This document shows positions 62,324-64,000 of a stretch of 64,000 bases of DNA, in pieces. The stretch is taken from contig NC_018704.1 in assembly GCF_000307165.1 (NCBI RefSeq), positions 1,922,001 to 1,986,000 of the forward strand. The letters are read 5' to 3'. Position numbers and translations under genes: made by a program. The number at the start of each line of letters is the position of its first letter. Position 1 is the stretch's first letter. The notes beneath the pieces were generated by a model. It saw only the letters and a list, made by a program, of their open reading frames with translations, was not told the DNA's origin and did not search any database. The DNA is from Amphibacillus xylanus NBRC 15112. GTDB lineage: Bacteria; Bacillota; Bacilli; Bacillales; Amphibacillaceae.

Positions 62324-62375
62324 TGGAAAAAAGTGTTAGTAAGTTCAAATTATAAGAACCTGCTAACACTTTTTT
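62324..62375 (+). terminator. Terminator after pbp
   Basis: AAAAAAGTGTTAGTAAGTTC pairs with GAACCTGCTAACACTTTTTT, a stem of about 17 bp with one mismatch and a 9-base loop, followed by a U-run. Confidence 0.85.
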
Positions 62376-62499
62376 AATGCAGTAAAATTTGTATTTTGCG
62401 ATAAAACTATTACTTGGCTTTTACGATTGCGTAAAAGAATGCGAATTATTTAAGGTTAATCACTATGTAGTGTAAATATGATGTTTTTAATGACGCAGA

Positions 62500-63548
62500 T
62501 TGTAAAATTAAGCTAGACAACTAAAAAAGTCATTTATGATACACTCTTACTATACTTCCACCACGAAGAATAGGAGTGATCATAAATGACCTACACCCAT
62601 CTTACCACGGATGAATGAGTTATGATAGAAGCTTATTATCATCAAAATATTTCAGTTACGATGATCGCTGAACGCTTAAAACGTTCGCGTCAACCCATTT
62701 ATAACGTCATTAACTTTTTGAAGCAGGGTCACTCAGCGATCGATTACTACAAACGCTACAAGGAAAACAAAAGGCGATGCGGTAGACGTAAGATCTCCTT
62801 GCCTAAAAAAGAGCAGGAATACGTCAAGGAAAAGGTTTCCCTTGGATGGACGCCGGACGTTATTATTGGGCGTGCTGAACAGCCCATCAGTTGTTCAATG
62901 AGAACGTTATATCGTCGCTTTGAGGACGGTTACTTTGATAGAACAACGCTCCCTATGAAGGGCAAAAGAAAACCAAATGGACACAACGAACGACGTGGAA
63001 AGCAAGCTTTCAAACGACATATCTCTGAAAGAGATAAAGACTATCCTCTATTTAAAGATGAATTTGGTCACATTGAAGGTGACACAATCGTTGGTGCTCA
63101 TCATAAAAGCGCAGTTATCACATTGGTGGAACGTCTATCTAAAGCTATCATCACTTTAAAGCCAGAAGGTAGAAAAGCAAGTGACATTGAAACAACGCTA
63201 ACACAGTGGTTTCAATCTATTCCAAGAAATCTGTTTAAGTCTTTCACATTTGATAATGGGAAAGAATTTAGTAATTGGAAATCGTTGTCCAACCAACATG
63301 ATGTCTCAATCTACTTTAGAGACCCAGGAACACCTTCACAACGTGGCTTAAATGAACAATCAATTGGCTTACTTCGAAAAGATGGTTTGCCAAAAGAAAT
63401 GGACTTCAACGAAGTCGATCAGAACTTTGTGTCCGCAGTAGCTGACAAGAGAAATAAAATCCCTAGAAAATCACTAAATTATCGAACGCCTTTGGAAGTG
63501 TTTTTGAGTTACATCGATGAATCACATTTGTCTAGCTTAAATTGACAA
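62500..63548 (+). mobile_element. IS30-family insertion sequence (about 1.05 kb)
   Basis: Terminal inverted repeats TTGTAAAATTAAGCTAGACAA (left end, minus its final base the run continues) and, at the right read inward, TTGTCAATTTAAGCTAGACA, match at about 19 of 21 positions. They enclose a single IS30 transposase frame. I could not identify a convincing short target duplication in the flanks (GA at the left, AT at the right). Confidence 0.85.
62586..63545 (+). pseudogene. IS30-family transposase with nonsense codon at position 11
   Basis: From ATG 62586 (behind AGGAGTGAT) the frame reads MTYTHLTTDE, then TGA where family members have a Leu (ELVMIE), then continues intact to the stop at 63545. 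The remainder has the HTH (SVTMIAERLKRSRQPIYNVI) and DDE core: FGHIEGDTIVG (Asp), FTFDNGKEFSNW (Asp), RGLNEQSIGLLRKDG (Glu). One base change (TTA to TGA) explains it. Re-initiation at ATG 62622 could still give a protein lacking 12 residues. Confidence 0.85.
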
Positions 63549-63744
63549 ATCAAAAATTTAAAAACAAAATAAAGATGGTAAATTTTAACTTCAAGTAACT
63601 TAAGAGTAATTTATTGATTTGACAAGTGAACAACACTTTTATGCAACGCTAATGATATAGATTATAATATTTGAGAAAATAAAATTAAAAAAGTGGCAAA
63701 TAACTTTGTAAATTTGCTTTGCCGCTTTTAGCTATTAAATTCTG
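63549..63744 (-). terminator. Terminator region (63688-63733) between IS30 and the methylase gene
   Basis: On the minus strand AAAAGCGGCAAAG / TTTGCCACTTTTTT pair with a loop of about 18 bases, giving a terminator for the adenine methylase. The rest of this 196-base gap is AT-rich and holds nothing else visible. Confidence 0.75.
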
Positions 63745-64000
63745 TTAGTTAGTAATTAACAATTCAGTTATTTTCCCTCTTTTAGATCCTTTTGAGTTAA
63801 TATTTCTTCTTGCATGAACTCTGTGAATATGGAATAAATTTTCTCCATTTTCTCCTCTTTTGAAGTAATGTTCTTTGTCAAAGAAATCATCATTTTCATT
63901 TATATTTTTGGGGTCAGAATTACTTAACATTAAATAAGCTCCTAGTTTATCTAGTTCTTTAAAATATACCGATAGCTTAATTTGATCTTGTTCATTAAAG
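63745..64000 (-). CDS. Dam/DpnM-type N6-adenine DNA methyltransferase, N-terminal part beyond window
   Basis: The minus-strand frame is open to the window edge and gives about 84 C-terminal residues: FNEQDQIKLSVYFKELDKLG, LMLSNSDPKNINENDDFFD, IHRVHARRNINSKGSKRGK and ITELLITN. This is the C-terminal block of class D12 adenine methylases (LSNSD, RRNINSKGSKRGKITELLITN motifs) such as DpnM/MboI-type enzymes. Whether it is a solitary methylase or part of a GATC restriction system depends on sequence beyond position 64000. A short-frame start at 63930 is internal. Confidence 0.85.
   Translation of the reverse strand, partial: FNEQDQIKLSVYFKELDKLGAYLMLSNSDPKNINENDDFFDKEHYFKRGENGENLFHIHRVHARRNINSKGSKRGKITELLITN

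Overview
This is an AT-rich chromosomal segment of a low-GC, Gram-positive, motile, probably spore-forming member of the Bacillaceae. The evidence is B. subtilis-like synteny (degS-degU-degV-comFA-comFC-yvyF-flgM-flgN-flgK-flgL-yviE-fliW-csrA-hag), a YhcN/YlaJ sporulation lipoprotein, a YjcZ-type small protein, and promoters fitting sigma-A, sigma-B, sigma-D, Zur and CcpA consensus sequences. A halophilic/alkaliphilic genus such as Gracilibacillus, Amphibacillus or Halolactibacillus would fit, but that is inference. No rRNA, tRNA, CRISPR array or prophage was seen.

Layout. 1-3.6 kb: truncated VanY-type lipoprotein, CDF metal transporter, azlCD, map. 3.7-4.6 kb: an ISL3-derived non-autonomous element. 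4.6-9.9 kb: GH127 arabinofuranosidase with a divergent AraC regulator, YjcZ-like peptide, a short-chain dehydrogenase, and a ZnuA lipoprotein behind a perfect Zur box. 10.1-12.1 kb: a second ISL3-derived element carrying a complete IS110-family element with a candidate bridge RNA. 12.2-16.9 kb: CstR-like persulfide sensor and rhodanese-like protein, M20 dipeptidase, luxS, sporulation lipoprotein, carbonic anhydrase. 17.0-17.3 kb: a third ISL3-derived element. 17.4-28.9 kb: MurG paralogue, lipoprotein, trmL, amidase, queG, two pspA paralogues with a TPM-domain protein, a sigma-B type small membrane protein, an SGNH hydrolase, a 52-bp tandem repeat array and a PAS-GGDEF protein. 29.0-31.9 kb: P-type ATPase under a yybP-ykoY (Mn2+) riboswitch.

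32-48.6 kb is the flagellar/competence locus. Its main block (hag to comFA) is intact, with sigma-D promoters and a CsrA-type hairpin in the hag leader. Downstream of hag, where fliD-fliS-fliT are expected, lies an accessory patch: an RxxxH-type (HEPN-like) protein, a Dcm methyltransferase fragment, an HNH restriction-type nuclease, a Zn-ribbon/TPR protein, a decapitated von Willebrand-A/lipase gene, a frameshifted membrane gene, and then a second flagellin with a YjfB-like gene.

48.7-64 kb: degV, degU, degS; a YesL/YesM/YesN-type sugar ABC transporter block with two cre-like sites placed between degS and yvyE; then yvyE, a class D sortase, a PBP3/PbpC-type transpeptidase, an IS30 copy with an internal nonsense codon, and the end of a Dam-type adenine methylase at the window edge.

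The most striking pattern is that all three ISL3-derived elements have 8-bp target duplications (two perfect, one 7/8) and sit inside intrinsic terminators: two in the loop, one in the U-tract. One of them was in turn invaded by an IS110 element whose leader contains stretches matching its own ends and the target.
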